Shown here: piece by piece, positions 22,442 to 34,128 of the stretch
How positions within the stretch are numbered: the first letter of the stretch is position 1
Layout of the letters: each line of letters opens with the position of its first letter
Assembly (NCBI GenBank): GCA_013365365.1
Contig: JABVXU010000104.1
Span: forward strand, 62,001-126,000
Source of the DNA: Cruorifilaria tuberocauda
Taxonomy: Eukaryota > Nematoda > Chromadorea > Rhabditida > Onchocercidae
Length of the DNA stretch: 64,000 nucleotides
Reading direction: 5' to 3'
Position numbers and translations under genes: made by a program
The notes under the pieces: model-generated
Seen by the model: the letters and a program-made list of their open reading frames with translations, nothing else
Databases searched by the model: none
Told to the model about the DNA's origin: nothing

Positions 22442-23497
22442 TTATAAATTCTTGAAGATATAACAAGTAATGTCATCCTTAGCCACTTGACAGAAATCGT
22501 TCGTGTATGCAACGTAGGTAAGATTACCGGTACTACAAAATATATTGTATTCACCTAATGATCTCCCCACTCTCTTCAAAATCAACTCTTGTGACGTTGT
22601 TGGATCCGTTGTCATCGTCTGTAAAAATAAAAATGACAATTTACTTATCAAATTTTAATCAGCTAATTAGTATTTCAGAATTAATATTAAATGATGATGA
22701 CGTAATACGAACCTATTGCTATGATAATAATTGTTTCACTCATTTCAGTGAGTTACTTCAAATCATTTTATTAGAATAAAAATTTAAAGCAAATTTAGCC
22801 ATGTAAAACAGAAGTTTGATGAAAGTAATTATAGCCAAATTGATTAGCTACAAATTTCAACTATTAATGTATAAAGGGACGGAGATAAATGCTTGAAAAT
22901 TATCAAACCTTAGCGATGATTTTGCCAAGAAATTTATTGTTGCATACAGAATTTACAGTTATTACTGTATCGTTTGGAATATTTCGTTTCTTTCGCACAA
23001 TGCATTGTTCAATACATGTTTTGCAACATTTATTTATAACAACTGGTTTATCAATTACTTTGTAAATTCGTTTTATAACTGGGATTTGCAACGATTTAAC
23101 AATCGGTTTCTAAATATTTTAAATAAATTTTGCTACAGTAATGTTATGAATGTTTTGCAAAATACAAAATAATTTAATATCAACAAATTCTCATGAAAAA
23201 AATGAAACAATTCAAAATTAAAATTAAAAAAATTTTTTTCAATACTTATCATTAATTTGAAAAATAATTAAGAAAATGGAAAAAAGGAAGTGCAGAATAA
23301 CGTACGATGCATACTGGACATGATCTGGGCATAGGACAAGCTGGTATTGCCGGACAGATTTTCGGCTGACAGATTACTGGTGCTGGACAAAAGTCTTGAA
23401 CGGCGCATGGCGGACACTGTGGACAGTCACAAAATCCGTTTAATAAACCAAATAGGTAAAATTGGAAGACGAATTGTAAGATCAGATAATTGAACAT
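22442..23497 (-). CDS. Ground-like domain secreted protein (hedgehog-related family)
   Basis: Secreted nematode-type ground-like (GRL) protein of 189 residues. Exons on the minus strand: 23497-23306, 23109-22909, 22618-22442, all joined in phase 0. Exon 1 encodes a signal peptide (MFNYLILQFVFQFYLFGLL) and a Cys-Pro-rich segment (CDCPQCPPC and similar). Exon 2 has a CC..C....C cluster followed by RKKR, a likely furin-type site. The ground-like domain runs from VCNNKFLGKII in exon 2 to FCSTGNLTYVAYTNDFC and CYIF near the C-terminus. The family is related to the nematode warthog/groundhog hedgehog-like proteins and is usually expressed in epidermis or other cuticle-facing cells (family knowledge). 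Exon layout and domain order are the same as in the divergent neighbour at 24931-25960, so the two are duplicates. Confidence 0.85.
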
Positions 23498-23501
23498 TTT
23501 T

Positions 23502-23513
23502 CTAAAGATATTG
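23502..23513 (-). other. Probable spliced-leader acceptor, minus-strand ground-like gene
   Basis: CAATATCTTTAG on the minus strand ends 4 nt upstream of the ATG (UTR AAAA). Confidence 0.55.
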
Positions 23514-24908
23514 AAATTTTATGCTATAAAATAATAAACGATCAATGACGCTACTATCAATGGGATGCTGCTGTTGGATTAATCCATCAATTTGAACCCT
23601 GCTGCTTTTGAAGGTCACCAAATGCTTATAATTAGCAACTTACCTTTAGCAAACGAAATTCAGATATGATTGTAAACATAAAAAATAATTATATGCAAGT
23701 TCCGAAATGAGAATTAACCTGTTAAGATAGTTTTATTATTTCAATACCTGAATCTTACCTAATAATTTATCACTTCTCATTATTTGACATTTGTATTTGT
23801 CTGAAAGTTCCAAAATTTGCTCCATCGAGCAGCAACGCAATTAAAATTTAGGATGAAAAATTTTTGCAAGAAAATACTTAAAGTTTCATTCTCATAATTA
23901 ATTTCTCGAATATTCACTATCTACTCAACTAATATAATATTTTTCTAAGATTACCGCAAGTATTCATTCTGCAATTATTTTCTTTAATGAATGGTTAAAT
24001 GGGATTAAAAGAAGGAGAAGTTTGCAAGGTGGAACTGTTTTAATATTTTATAACTGTTGAACTTTCCTTTTATATAACTTCTTTTTTTCCTACCTCATAA
24101 ATACTTTATGAATAACCACAAGTTCCTCCTCCATATTCCGGTTTCCGGTTTGATGTTCTTCTATAAAAAGGTTTTAAAAGACATCGAAAAATAGTGACAA
24201 TGTTATGTAACACATTTCAAACATCGATTTTCCCAAGTATATTTTAGAGCTTTTGTTTTAACATTTCAACATTTCATCCGTTTTCATAGATGAAGAAGTA
24301 TCAATCTGAGAATAACTTACATCGATTTGATTTCTATTTTAATTTGTGTATTGACATTTAATGTCTGTGTTGACAGTAACTTCATTATTTTGACAGTAGC
24401 AGAGCAATTGGATTATGCACATCCAACAATTTTTGCAGTTCAATTTTTTAAATATTCAAATTTCAAAAATGAAAAATAGGATTGCATGGTTAATAAAAAA
24501 TTCATTTAAGCAGTAATATTGAACTTTATCAAACACATAAGGTATATGCAATATTAAAATTTGTCTAGCGATCAGCAAATTTCTGAAATACCATTTTCAA
24601 TAAATTTAAATTTAGTGATAATTTTGTACAAATGTATTTTATTGACCAATTTGACTTCAATAGGGCTTTTGAATTCATTGAAAATCAAAAAATATAATCT
24701 AAAGTAAGTTCTTCAATAACATCAATATCATATTTTCACTTGAAAAAATTACGATTAAAGCAGGGAAAAACCAACCACATATTTTAACATTTCCTAGAAA
24801 CAATTATTCCATTTCAAGTAGTGCAAAACACATGATTAGTTTATTGTTTATGAATATATTTTTATAAAACCTTAAAAATAGAAACTTATTAGAAAATTTT
24901 AATAACTC
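23514..24908. promoter_or_regulatory. Shared bidirectional upstream region of the ground-like pair
   Basis: About 1.4 kb between two divergent, paralogous genes, so both promoters must lie here. It is strongly AT-rich. A less AT-rich patch lies at about 23,545-23,640. No specific binding site can be assigned by eye. Confidence 0.5.
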
Positions 24909-24920
24909 AGCATATTCCAG
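24909..24920 (+). other. Probable spliced-leader acceptor, plus-strand ground-like gene
   Basis: AGCATATTCCAG ends 10 nt before the ATG at 24931. Confidence 0.55.
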
Positions 24921-24930
24921 ATTTTGTTCA

Positions 24931-25960
24931 ATGATTCAAATACTTTATCAGTTCGGTGTTATTTTTATCGTAACATTATATGCTACAATAAACACTTATA
25001 CGGTAGAAGGATTACCATGTCATTGTTCACCATGTCAAACGATATGTTCCAAAACTATCATATGTCCACCACCAATCACCTGTCCACTACAAACATGCCC
25101 AGTACCATCACCATGTCCACAACCACCACCATGTCCACCATGTCTTGTGAGTATTTTCAATGACTCAACTTCTCTCCTCCATTTGAAATCTTTAAAATTT
25201 GCAGAAAAGAAAACTTTTCCGTTGTTGATCTGATAATTGAAAAAGAAAAGATAATTATATCATTTACCTACTAAGCAAAAAATTTCATATTTGTGAGAGA
25301 AATGAAAATTCACTTGGTTTTTGTTCATTACTCATTTCCATTTAATATCCTTTTGATAAGAATTTTTTTTTTTGAAATAATCCAAATTATACCACTTATC
25401 ATTTATCTATTCCTATTTTCCACTTAAGAATCCTGTTATACGGCAACCGGTTCTCGTTACTCATCACGTAGTAGTGCCAGTGGTACGGAAGATTCCTGTC
25501 ATTGAAAATACCTGCTGTACTACCTGTACAATTCCGTGTATTGCACGTAAAAAACGCCAATTAGCAGCGGAAGATGCAATGATCAATGATACTATCAAAT
25601 CATCATTGAATCCTATATGCAACAGTGAAAGTTTGAAGAAAATAATGAATGAAGTAAGTGTGAAATATTGGTAATGAAGGAATATTCCATTTCCTCTAAT
25701 TAATTCATTTCATTTCTTATTAACAATCAATATTCTCTTGAAAGCAAAGGAAATGAACTTTGCAGAATACTATGAGAAGTGTCGTTGAATCGCAGAACTC
25801 AATTAGAAATGCGTCAGAAAGTCAACTCGGTGGACATTTCAACGTTTTGTGTAGCACGGACGATTTGTCGTATTCAGCTTTCACCACCTCGCTTTTCTGC
25901 CAGCATCAGAAAGACAATATTATATGCTATGCTTTTCAAGCGCCTAATTTCAATAGTTAA
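24931..25960 (+). CDS. Ground-like domain secreted protein (hedgehog-related family)
   Basis: Ground-like (GRL) protein of 211 residues. Exons 24931-25146, 25429-25653, 25766-25960, all phase 0. It has an N-terminal signal peptide (MIQILYQFGVIFIVTLYA), then a Cys-Pro repeat segment (PCPQPPPCPPC), and a CC..C....C cluster followed by ARKKRQ, a probable proprotein-convertase site. The ground-like domain runs from NPICNSESLKKIM to HFNVLCSTDDLSYSAF, FCQHQ and ICYAFQ. The start was chosen because it opens a clean signal peptide and follows a trans-splice-like acceptor by 10 nt. The more upstream ATG at 24924 is in another frame. It is divergently paired with its paralogue about 1.4 kb away. A candidate AATAAA lies at 26107-26112. 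Confidence 0.87.
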
Positions 25961-26112
25961 TTCTATTTTGTACTTTACGAATTATCAAAGTAAGCTGTGA
26001 GAAAGAAATTATAGTACAAAACACTTAGCAATGAATTGACTTGTTTTCAAAATATTATTTCAGTATATATTATATTTGGATTTTAAATTAACTTTATCAA
26101 GTCAAGAATAAA

Positions 26113-26927
26113 TAGTCGAAAAAAAAAAGGATGAAGCCATAGAAGAAAGATATCGCTCAACAAGACGGAACAAGTTCTTAATAACATTTGACATCAAAAA
26201 TTCAAATTTTAAATTCTCACTCATGAAATTTTTATTTGTACCGCGAAAAGAATCAAGAAGGTAATTCTAACAACGAGCTAAAAAACCTCAATTCGAACGA
26301 ATCGCACGTGTGAATTATAGTTCGATCATCGATATATACATTAATCATTATTGATTCAAGTATACAATAACCACTTGCAACACATTGATACTTACTAAAT
26401 CATGCGAAATTCATTTTCGTTGACAACAATTTTTCAATAATTTTTTAGCAGAATATTTATTAATGCTTCAATTCGATTGCGCTGCAAATAAATTTCTTAT
26501 CCAATAATAATGCGATACATATAACTGATATCATATCATCCGTTCATGAAATATCGCTAAAATGCATACAACTATAATGAAAAGGTCGAGATTTATACGT
26601 TTAGTTCTGATCAATCAATACATGCAATACAGTGCATAATATAGGCAAGCCACTATAGTTGTGAGATTAAAGATGATAAAATTGATTAATCAACTTTAGC
26701 ATAAACACCAAAGCAGTCAAAAAAAGTCACAATAAGTAAATATTAATAATATGCATGTTTGATGTGAGTAAAGTCATCGATAATGGATCAATAAAATATC
26801 AGAAATTGACAAGTGATGAAACAGACTTATGGAAAATTTCATGATAAAACATTACAAGTAACTTTAAATGCTCAAGACTCCAAACTCTGTGAAATTTCAG
26901 CCGGATATTATAATATTAGCTATAATT
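26113..26927. other. Intergenic, convergent 3' ends
   Basis: Lies between the 3' end of the plus-strand ground-like gene and the 3' end of the minus-strand kinase gene. AT-rich, with no gene or structured element recognised. Confidence 0.6.
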
Positions 26928-26933
26928 TTTATT
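26928..26933 (-). terminator. Poly(A) signal of the kinase gene
   Basis: TTTATT on the plus strand (AATAAA on the minus), about 36 nt past the stop codon. Confidence 0.5.
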
Positions 26934-26968
26934 ATAATTAAAATACATGAAGGTTTTTTTTAATTCGA

Positions 26969-29900
26969 TTATAAAGAATGGAACTTTTCACCCATAACTA
27001 ATGATTCACAACATTTCTTATTCTTTAACCAATAAATATCCACGACATCTGCAATTTTGATTCGTGTATCTTCACTTGGGTCTAATAAATACTCGAGTAA
27101 TTCTGAAAGTAAATAACTCTAAATTTCTTTGATTTTTAGCGTCAAGAAAAAAAGAAAGTGAATTCCATTAAAGAATTTTCATCTGAGGAAAGATTACTTC
27201 TGCCATTTCTTCTCCTACTAATTCCCTCATTTTTGCTGAAGATTAAGTTGATAATAATAATTTGTGACATCTGTGACGATAATTATACAAACTAAAGTTC
27301 GATAACACGTATGATATCCGATCTGGTGATACCCAGTAATGATCAGATATTTTGAAAGAATTGGATAACAGAAATTATCCTTTGAAGATTGAAATGAAAA
27401 TGCATTATCACATAAATATCTACCTAACTGATAAAATCTTGAGTTTTTATCAGGTAACTATTTACATTGCTACACAGTATCATGTATTTCGAGTAAAACT
27501 CAGAGTAATCTCATAGATCGATCGTTAAAAATTTATAATTATTATTTTACAGGAATATTTACTGCTTAAAGTGTACGTAGTATTTGAATGAAAATTAAAC
27601 CTGAATTACCTGAAAATTTTGCATTGGTACGTTTTGGAAGATCTAGTGGAAATTTAAAACTTGATCGATTATTTCGTTTTTCATTAATATATTTAAACCA
27701 TTTAGCATACGAAGAATCTTCTCTAGAAAAAATTTCTTTGATATTGCTAATTGAATTTCACAATCAATTTAGATTTTATAACTTAATTTTGGTATGACAT
27801 TAGATAATAAATAATTATCTTTGAAAAGTTATTAAGAGACAATTAATTTGAAGTAAATCATGTCAATTAAATAACATTTCACGCGAAATTAAACTTTTTT
27901 AAAACAAACTTATATGCGCCAACCCACGGAACACAGAACGTAATTAATGAGTACAAAACAATACCACAGGACCATACATCGGCACATTCAGGCCTGCAGA
28001 AAGTTTCTCATTTCAGTTTTCCCTGTTTTTTTTTCCTCATGAAACATCGAAAAAAGAATTTTACTGTATTTAAATATTTCTTGCTTTGATAATAGATTTG
28101 ATAAAAATTTTTGCTTCTGAAAAACTTATACTGAAATTGAAAGGGGAAATTAAAGTCTCGAGTGTAACTGGATGTAAGAATGATTGCAGAATCGCTCGAC
28201 AGGATGAAAAAATGATAAGGGATGATAATGATTAGGAAAGGTGCAGTATCAAACGGATAAATGAAAGTATTGAGGTTTAATAACGCTTTGCTTAATTGCC
28301 GCCTTTTAAGAGTTTTTAAATTATTGGATGCTACTGATATTGGAACAATTTAAATTTAAAATATAAAATTCAAAATCAGAAAATCGAGTAGATATGAAAA
28401 GTTTATTAAGGATGAAAACAGAAAACGAACTAACTTAGTAAGAGAACTAAATCGTTGAGGTGGCGCATATGCTCTCGTTCCAATTTGATGTGGTAATACT
28501 TTCGTAGTCGAATCAAATATCATTGCATAATCGAAATCAGATAATTTCAGTGATCCTTCAATATCAGTTCCAGTAGACATAAACAATTTTGTATTTTTTG
28601 TCAGTTTTTGTCATTTACTAAGTTTGAATTTAATAGCTAATAATAAAAATATGAAGAGGTAAATTACAAGAATTAGAAATGACAATGACATAATTCATTT
28701 TTGGGATGTACAAGGAGATTATTTGCATGAATAAGATTTAATCTTCTGGACAGTACTTAGTTTAGTAAATGCTAATGAGCGATATAATTTTCATTAACTT
28801 ATTACGATCATTCATTGCTAAAGTTATCATCATATCAATATTTATTAAAAAAATATTGCGATATATTAAGGTTATTTATCATACTTCAAATACAATACTG
28901 CAATTCAATTGTTTATCAAATCAGGATAAATTACAAAATTTTATAAAATTTGACGATTAAAATTAAAAAATAAAGGAATATGCAAATTTGAAGAGAAAGT
29001 GAATTTATTATTTCTATCTAAATAACTTACCCCATTTAGTCAGCAAACAATTCTCTACTTTGATATCTAAATGTGCTATCTTATGTTCATGCAAATACGC
29101 GACAGCACGTGCCAAATCACGGAATCTTGACATTATTATTTCTTCCGGTATTAGGTTTTTGTCTAAAATCTCACCGTCATTTCACAAAAATGCCGTAATA
29201 ATGTACCTATTATTATTATTATTATTATTGCTATATTACCAATATTACTTATGCTTATTATGTATTACCTAAATAGGAATCATGCTGAAACATTTCATAT
29301 ATTTGAGTATGAGAAGAAATTAAAAAAAAATACGTTTTCTATAGTGAACAAGTTCGTGATATAAATCACCGCCACCGGCGTATTCGACGAATATTTCCCA
29401 TATGACACCAACCCGTCGGAACCCAAGAAAGGTTACAATATTATCGTGATAACCAACTTTTAACAAAACATCAATCACCTGAAAGTGGAAGAAAATGAAA
29501 TCATTAATTCTTTGAAACTTTCCGCAGAAAAGTATATGTTGAGAAAAAGATTTCATGATTCTTCGTTACAATGTCAATTAATGTTCCAATGGTATTATGC
29601 TGATAGCTTCTGAAAATTTGAATTGAAAAAATAGAAAGTATCGAGAAATAGTTTTATTTTCTTCATTTACTTACTTTTAACTCTAATAGAACAATACTAA
29701 TAAAATAATTAAAACATTCACTTCCTTTTTTTGCGTTTTTCCTTGTTTTAAAATTTTAAAAAATTTTAAAAACAAAATGACAAAATTTACTAACATGCTT
29801 GCGACATGATTCGTATTCCCATTCAATTTCATGACGAAGTTTAGTAGAATAAATATTAGTGTAGTGACGGAAATATCGTTTACGAATCGCTAACAGAATA

Positions 29901-31157
29901 CCATCAGCACATGCTTGGTGAACTTGATAATATGAGCCTAAACATGAGAGAAGTAAGCTTTTTTTAATTTCTATAAAAGTGATAGGTAAAACTTTTAATT
30001 TATGAGTAAAAAGATCATTTGATTTCTTTTATTGCTGATTATTGCATGTTTAGAGATAAGATTGTATGAACAAGTTCAAGCGATTTTTGATCATTTCACT
30101 GATAGTATTTCAAAAAAATTTATCAAAAAGAAACAGAAAAGTCTATTTGGTAGAGTTAGGATTTCATGGATTTGAAATCTGTTTATCAATTCTTTCTTTT
30201 ACTTTTCTCTCCAACTCTCCCATTAACTAAATTACTTGCTTTGTTTTTGCTTACTCTAAATGTAGAAAATCGATGGTACTATTTTCTGGCTTACTGTCTA
30301 CACAAACAGTTTAATGTTGAGTTTCTCAAAAAGCGCAAAAACAAAAACATAAAAATTCACCTTTGCCGAGAAAATTTCCAACAATCCATTTCTTCTCTCG
30401 AAGTTTTTCAGGTAAAAGTGTCTCATCAATTATTTCTTCACTTACCTATGCTCATTTTGAATGTTTTCAGGTAAAATATTTGATTCGAAGTCTTTTTTTT
30501 GCATAGTAAAGATTCATTAAAAATAAGATAACATAAAATTTGTTCTACTCTATTTAGAGAATTTACGAGGAATTCACTTGGTTTAAGATTGAAAAATTCA
30601 AAAGTTCAAAGAGAATTAAAAAGATTGCAATACTACTGTAACATTGATCGGACAGATATTATCACTTATCAACGTTTCAACTATTTTCCCCAGCGTAAAA
30701 GAGTGATAAATTCGTTATCATTTATAAAGTTTTATTTAAAATTATTTTCATTTTCATTTTGATGAAATTTAATAGTACAAATTGATATTTACAAATAGTA
30801 CAAATTGATATCAATTTAAAATTTCGGCTTTCCCTTTTCTATCAAAACTTGTTGTCCTCCCACTAAAATTCTATCACAAATGAATATATTACTTTTAATT
30901 GTTTTAGAGTATAGAATTAGTACCAATGGTGGAGATAGTTCTGAACTACCAGAATGCGTTAGGTATTGATCATGGTTATAATCGTTATCATCACTATCAG
31001 CATCATCGCCATTTTCAACGGTGATTGAATTTGTTTCGATTGTCGAAATCTCTGAAGGACTTCTGACTGAATCTACTTCATTACTCAAGCTATTCCAATA
31101 GAAACCACTGGAACCTGATTCGACTTTAGTATCCTGGTTAGTTGATGCATCACACAT
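26969..31157 (-). CDS. Divergent CHK1-like protein kinase with degenerate motifs
   Basis: Kinase-fold protein of 367 residues. Exons on the minus strand: 31157-30950, 29937-29795, 29478-29334, 29162-29031, 28555-28435, 27993-27910, 27746-27610, 27102-26969; all phases agree. Residues 1-60 are an acidic Ser-rich extension. The kinase domain resembles CHK1 (FRR...EYAGGGDLYHEL; HLDIKVEN at 196-203; ADVWSCG at 254-260). The catalytic Asp198, Asn203 and metal-binding Asp216 are present. However, the glycine loop keeps only one Gly (G70-S-Y-Y-x-V75), the VAIK Lys position reads Arg88 (Lys89 is next), DFG is DFD and APE is APP. It may be a weak kinase or a pseudokinase. Residue spacing from the HxD-loop Asn to the DFD Asp equals that of CHK1, which fixed the exon 5 acceptor. 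The start follows an acceptor by 10 nt. Confidence 0.8.
29209..29229. repeat. (ATT)n microsatellite
   Basis: Seven ATT/TTA units in a row, in the intron after kinase exon 3. Confidence 0.7.
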
Positions 31158-31167
31158 TTCTTTGATA

Positions 31168-31180
31168 CTGAAATTATAGT
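31168..31180 (-). other. Probable spliced-leader acceptor of the kinase gene
   Basis: ACTATAATTTCAG on the minus strand ends 10 nt before the ATG at 31157. The open frame upstream of it would be untranslated or intronic. Confidence 0.55.
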
Positions 31181-32813
31181 TGATACAAATAATTAAAAAT
31201 AGATAATTCTCTCTTCTTCTCTCTTTCTCTCTCTCTTCCCCTCGCATAAAAAACAAATTGCCTAATTGTTTACTATTCGTAATCGAAGTATCGAAGCGTG
31301 AAATTTGACGTTATTATAAAATACTATTTGAAAGATCTAAACAGATAGACTATTGCATTAGTGAAAGATCTAAATGTATTGAATAATTTTTTTTAATTTG
31401 AACAATAAAATTTTTAATTAATTAGTCTTCTATTAATTAGGCATAACTTATGGGGAAAATTTTTAGGAGAAAAAAGGACAATGGGTTTATCGTCAGGAAA
31501 ATATTTTCAAATAAAATTAATGTTGTCAGTAATAGAAGAAATGGTGGGTCAAAGGTCAAATAGAAGAAATTGACACACCGAAATGATATTCTTACCTACT
31601 AAAAACTTTCAAATGCTACAAATGCTTTCACTGCATTTCATAAAATTTTCGAGAGATAAAAGGTAAAAGCAAAACAGAAAAAGGTGATTAAGTGATTTGA
31701 AAATATGAAATATAAAGAAGTTATTGAAAGATCAAAGGTATATTGATTAATTAATGGAAGTAATCATGAAACGAAAAACAATGAAGGCTTGTGGACGAAT
31801 CCGTTTAGCTAGCTACGATCAAAATACTGTTTTTTTTCTTGAATTAACAACCGTCTCCTTTCTTTTTTGATATTTATTACTGTAAGTTACAAAAATTGGA
31901 AATACAAAAGTTTGAAGTGAATGGAAATATTGATATTATCTGAATCAATGCATACTTTATCTTCCACTCTTTCTTCATTTTTTCTCTTTTTTGTTTTACA
32001 AATAATTGTTCACTAAAAATACGAAATAATTGAATGCTTAAACAAACTGTGAAATGAATAATTATGTTTGATAAATTGTATTTGTGTTTATAAAAACTGT
32101 TTTCAATACCTTTTGAACCGACAAATAAACAAATAATAGAAACGATTCAAAATTCTTTATTCATGTCGACCAAATTAATGCGCATATAAAAATATTGATG
32201 TCGTGACCAAGTTTTTTACAGTAACTTCTTGAAATTTTTGAAATGATGTTTATTGAGGAAATGATAATTCGATTTCTCGTTTGAATCTGAATTCTACGAT
32301 CACTTGCAATTCATTTATGAAAATAATAGAACTAAATTTTTAAAACCTTTTAAAAACAAAACAACCAAAAATTTACCTATCATTTTGTTCTTAGTTACTA
32401 CAGCGAATTCTCTCATTAGTTCCAAAACAGCACTAGGTAATTCTATTCCTTTGTTTAGAAAGATCTAACTATTCTGAGTGATGGTATCATTTTCTTATCA
32501 TTTCTTCTATCGATATCAATTGGAAAAGTCTCAAAATTACTTTTGAAATATGGAATGACTTAAGTGCCATCTCATAGATTACTGTCTGTTGATGTGTATA
32601 AACAAATTTCTTCCTCTTTTATTCTCCTTTATTAGATAATTAGCTATCAAACAAAGTAAACAATGTAAACAAAAACGTTTATAATCTTTCATTCTCTTCT
32701 TGTATACATGAGCAATTTAAAAACACTGAATGAAATATTAAATACTGTGAAGACAAAATTATTTACTTCCTGTGAAATATTACAGAGGGATGAAATTGAA
32801 CAAAACAACAACA

Positions 32814-32840
32814 AAAAAAACAAACAAACAAACAAACAAC
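32814..32840. repeat. (CAAA)n microsatellite
   Basis: Tandem CAAA units preceded by an A run. The 85-codon open frame across it is low-complexity and unsupported. Confidence 0.7.
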
Positions 32841-32985
32841 AAAGAAGCAAAGAGATCGGTCAATGGTTAATTTACATATCAATAAGCAGTAAGAGTAAAG
32901 GATGGACGACTAGCCTAATTGTCATTCCTTCCTTCCTGTGTCCGGAAAATCTTTTATGCTCTTAATGAATTCAGTGAGAAGATAG

Positions 32986-33207
32986 GTCAAGTGCTCCTAT
33001 GCTAACAGCTACTGTAGAAGAGTTACTGTGATACGGCCAAAAGATACAAAAATGATTGTCCTCGGGAGAGTAACAGACTCCATTAATATTGATTTGATCG
33101 ATTCAGAGGAAATATTTTGCCATGATTCTATCATTCGTAGTTATCTGATCATCTTGGTCCTATCAGGACTGTCGGGAGAATTTTTGGGAATGCTATCCGG
33201 TTCCTGA
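32986..33207 (+). other. Unexplained open frame in a less AT-rich patch
   Basis: Open for 73 codons up to TGA at 33205, with an ATG in an AAAA context at 33052 (51 codons from there). Base composition is visibly less AT-rich than the flanks. The translation is not low complexity and contains a hydrophobic segment (YLIILVLSGLSG). I recognise no family and see no convincing splice partner. It may be a small gene, a decayed exon or chance. Confidence 0.15.
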
Positions 33208-34115
33208 TCTTTTTTCGAATTCATCGGGTTTTCACATTACCCTCAATTAACTATAAATTATGACTAGATTATTGATCGCTACATTTTTTAGATAGCATAT
33301 GAGAAATTTTAGATTTTGATCAGAGGAAACTTGATAAACGAAACAATTCACTAAAAATCCCGATGAATCTGGTAGCAGCGAGATCAGATAGTCAGTGATT
33401 GTTTTGTGTTAAATTAGCTGAAAAGTTCAATGATCCATTAATTATAAACAATTGTTGTTAAAATTTTGTTTTTGAAGTATAACTTATCGCTGTTGTTGCT
33501 CGCATTCATATTTCTTGTTGTTTGTTAATTGACTTTTATTGATCCATTTTATGCGATCGCATTACTTTCTATCAAATCAATAAAATTAATGTTCCCCAAT
33601 GCTTATGGAAACTTTGTATATAGCCCTCAGGATTATGAATTTGGAAATGTGGTAAGATCAAAAAATTAAGTAAAATATAAGTTCAATTTCATCGCTTGAA
33701 GGATTTCTCACCACAAAAAAGAAGGAAAAAGTGGGAAAGGATCAATTATTTACTTAAAATCAGGATGAATCAAAGAATAAACAATTTTGGGTGTTTCTCA
33801 ATTATAGCATAGCTTAGAATGAAAATAACATCCTTCAAATGAAAGTAAATAGTCCAGGGAGGAGTTACTCAATCAAAAAACCGGAAATATGCCGGCGGTG
33901 AAATTGTTTATAAGCAGTCTATGAGTTAAAAGGTACAATTACAAATATTTAAGTCAGCTTTCTTATGTTACCTAGCAATTATCAACAATTTCAGACTTTT
34001 AATTTTTTTTCTTCGTTTTCTGAAGTTCTGAAAAATTCACATGAATACGAAATAACCGGATGATCGGCAGGGAAAGGATTAATTTATATTTTTTGCAAAA
34101 ATTATTTTAATAATA

Positions 34116-34127
34116 TTTTCATTTCAG
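34116..34127 (+). other. Probable spliced-leader acceptor of the EB-module gene
   Basis: TTTTCATTTCAG ends one base before the ATG at 34129, a classic SL-acceptor arrangement. Confidence 0.65.
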
Positions 34128-34128
34128 A

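Larger units (their letters stand above)
31181..34115. other. Divergent intergenic region (kinase / EB-module gene)
   Basis: About 2.9 kb between two divergent gene starts. It holds a (CAAA)n run at 32814-32840 and a less AT-rich patch at 32,880-33,210 with an open reading frame (separate entry). Otherwise no gene was recognised. Confidence 0.55.
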
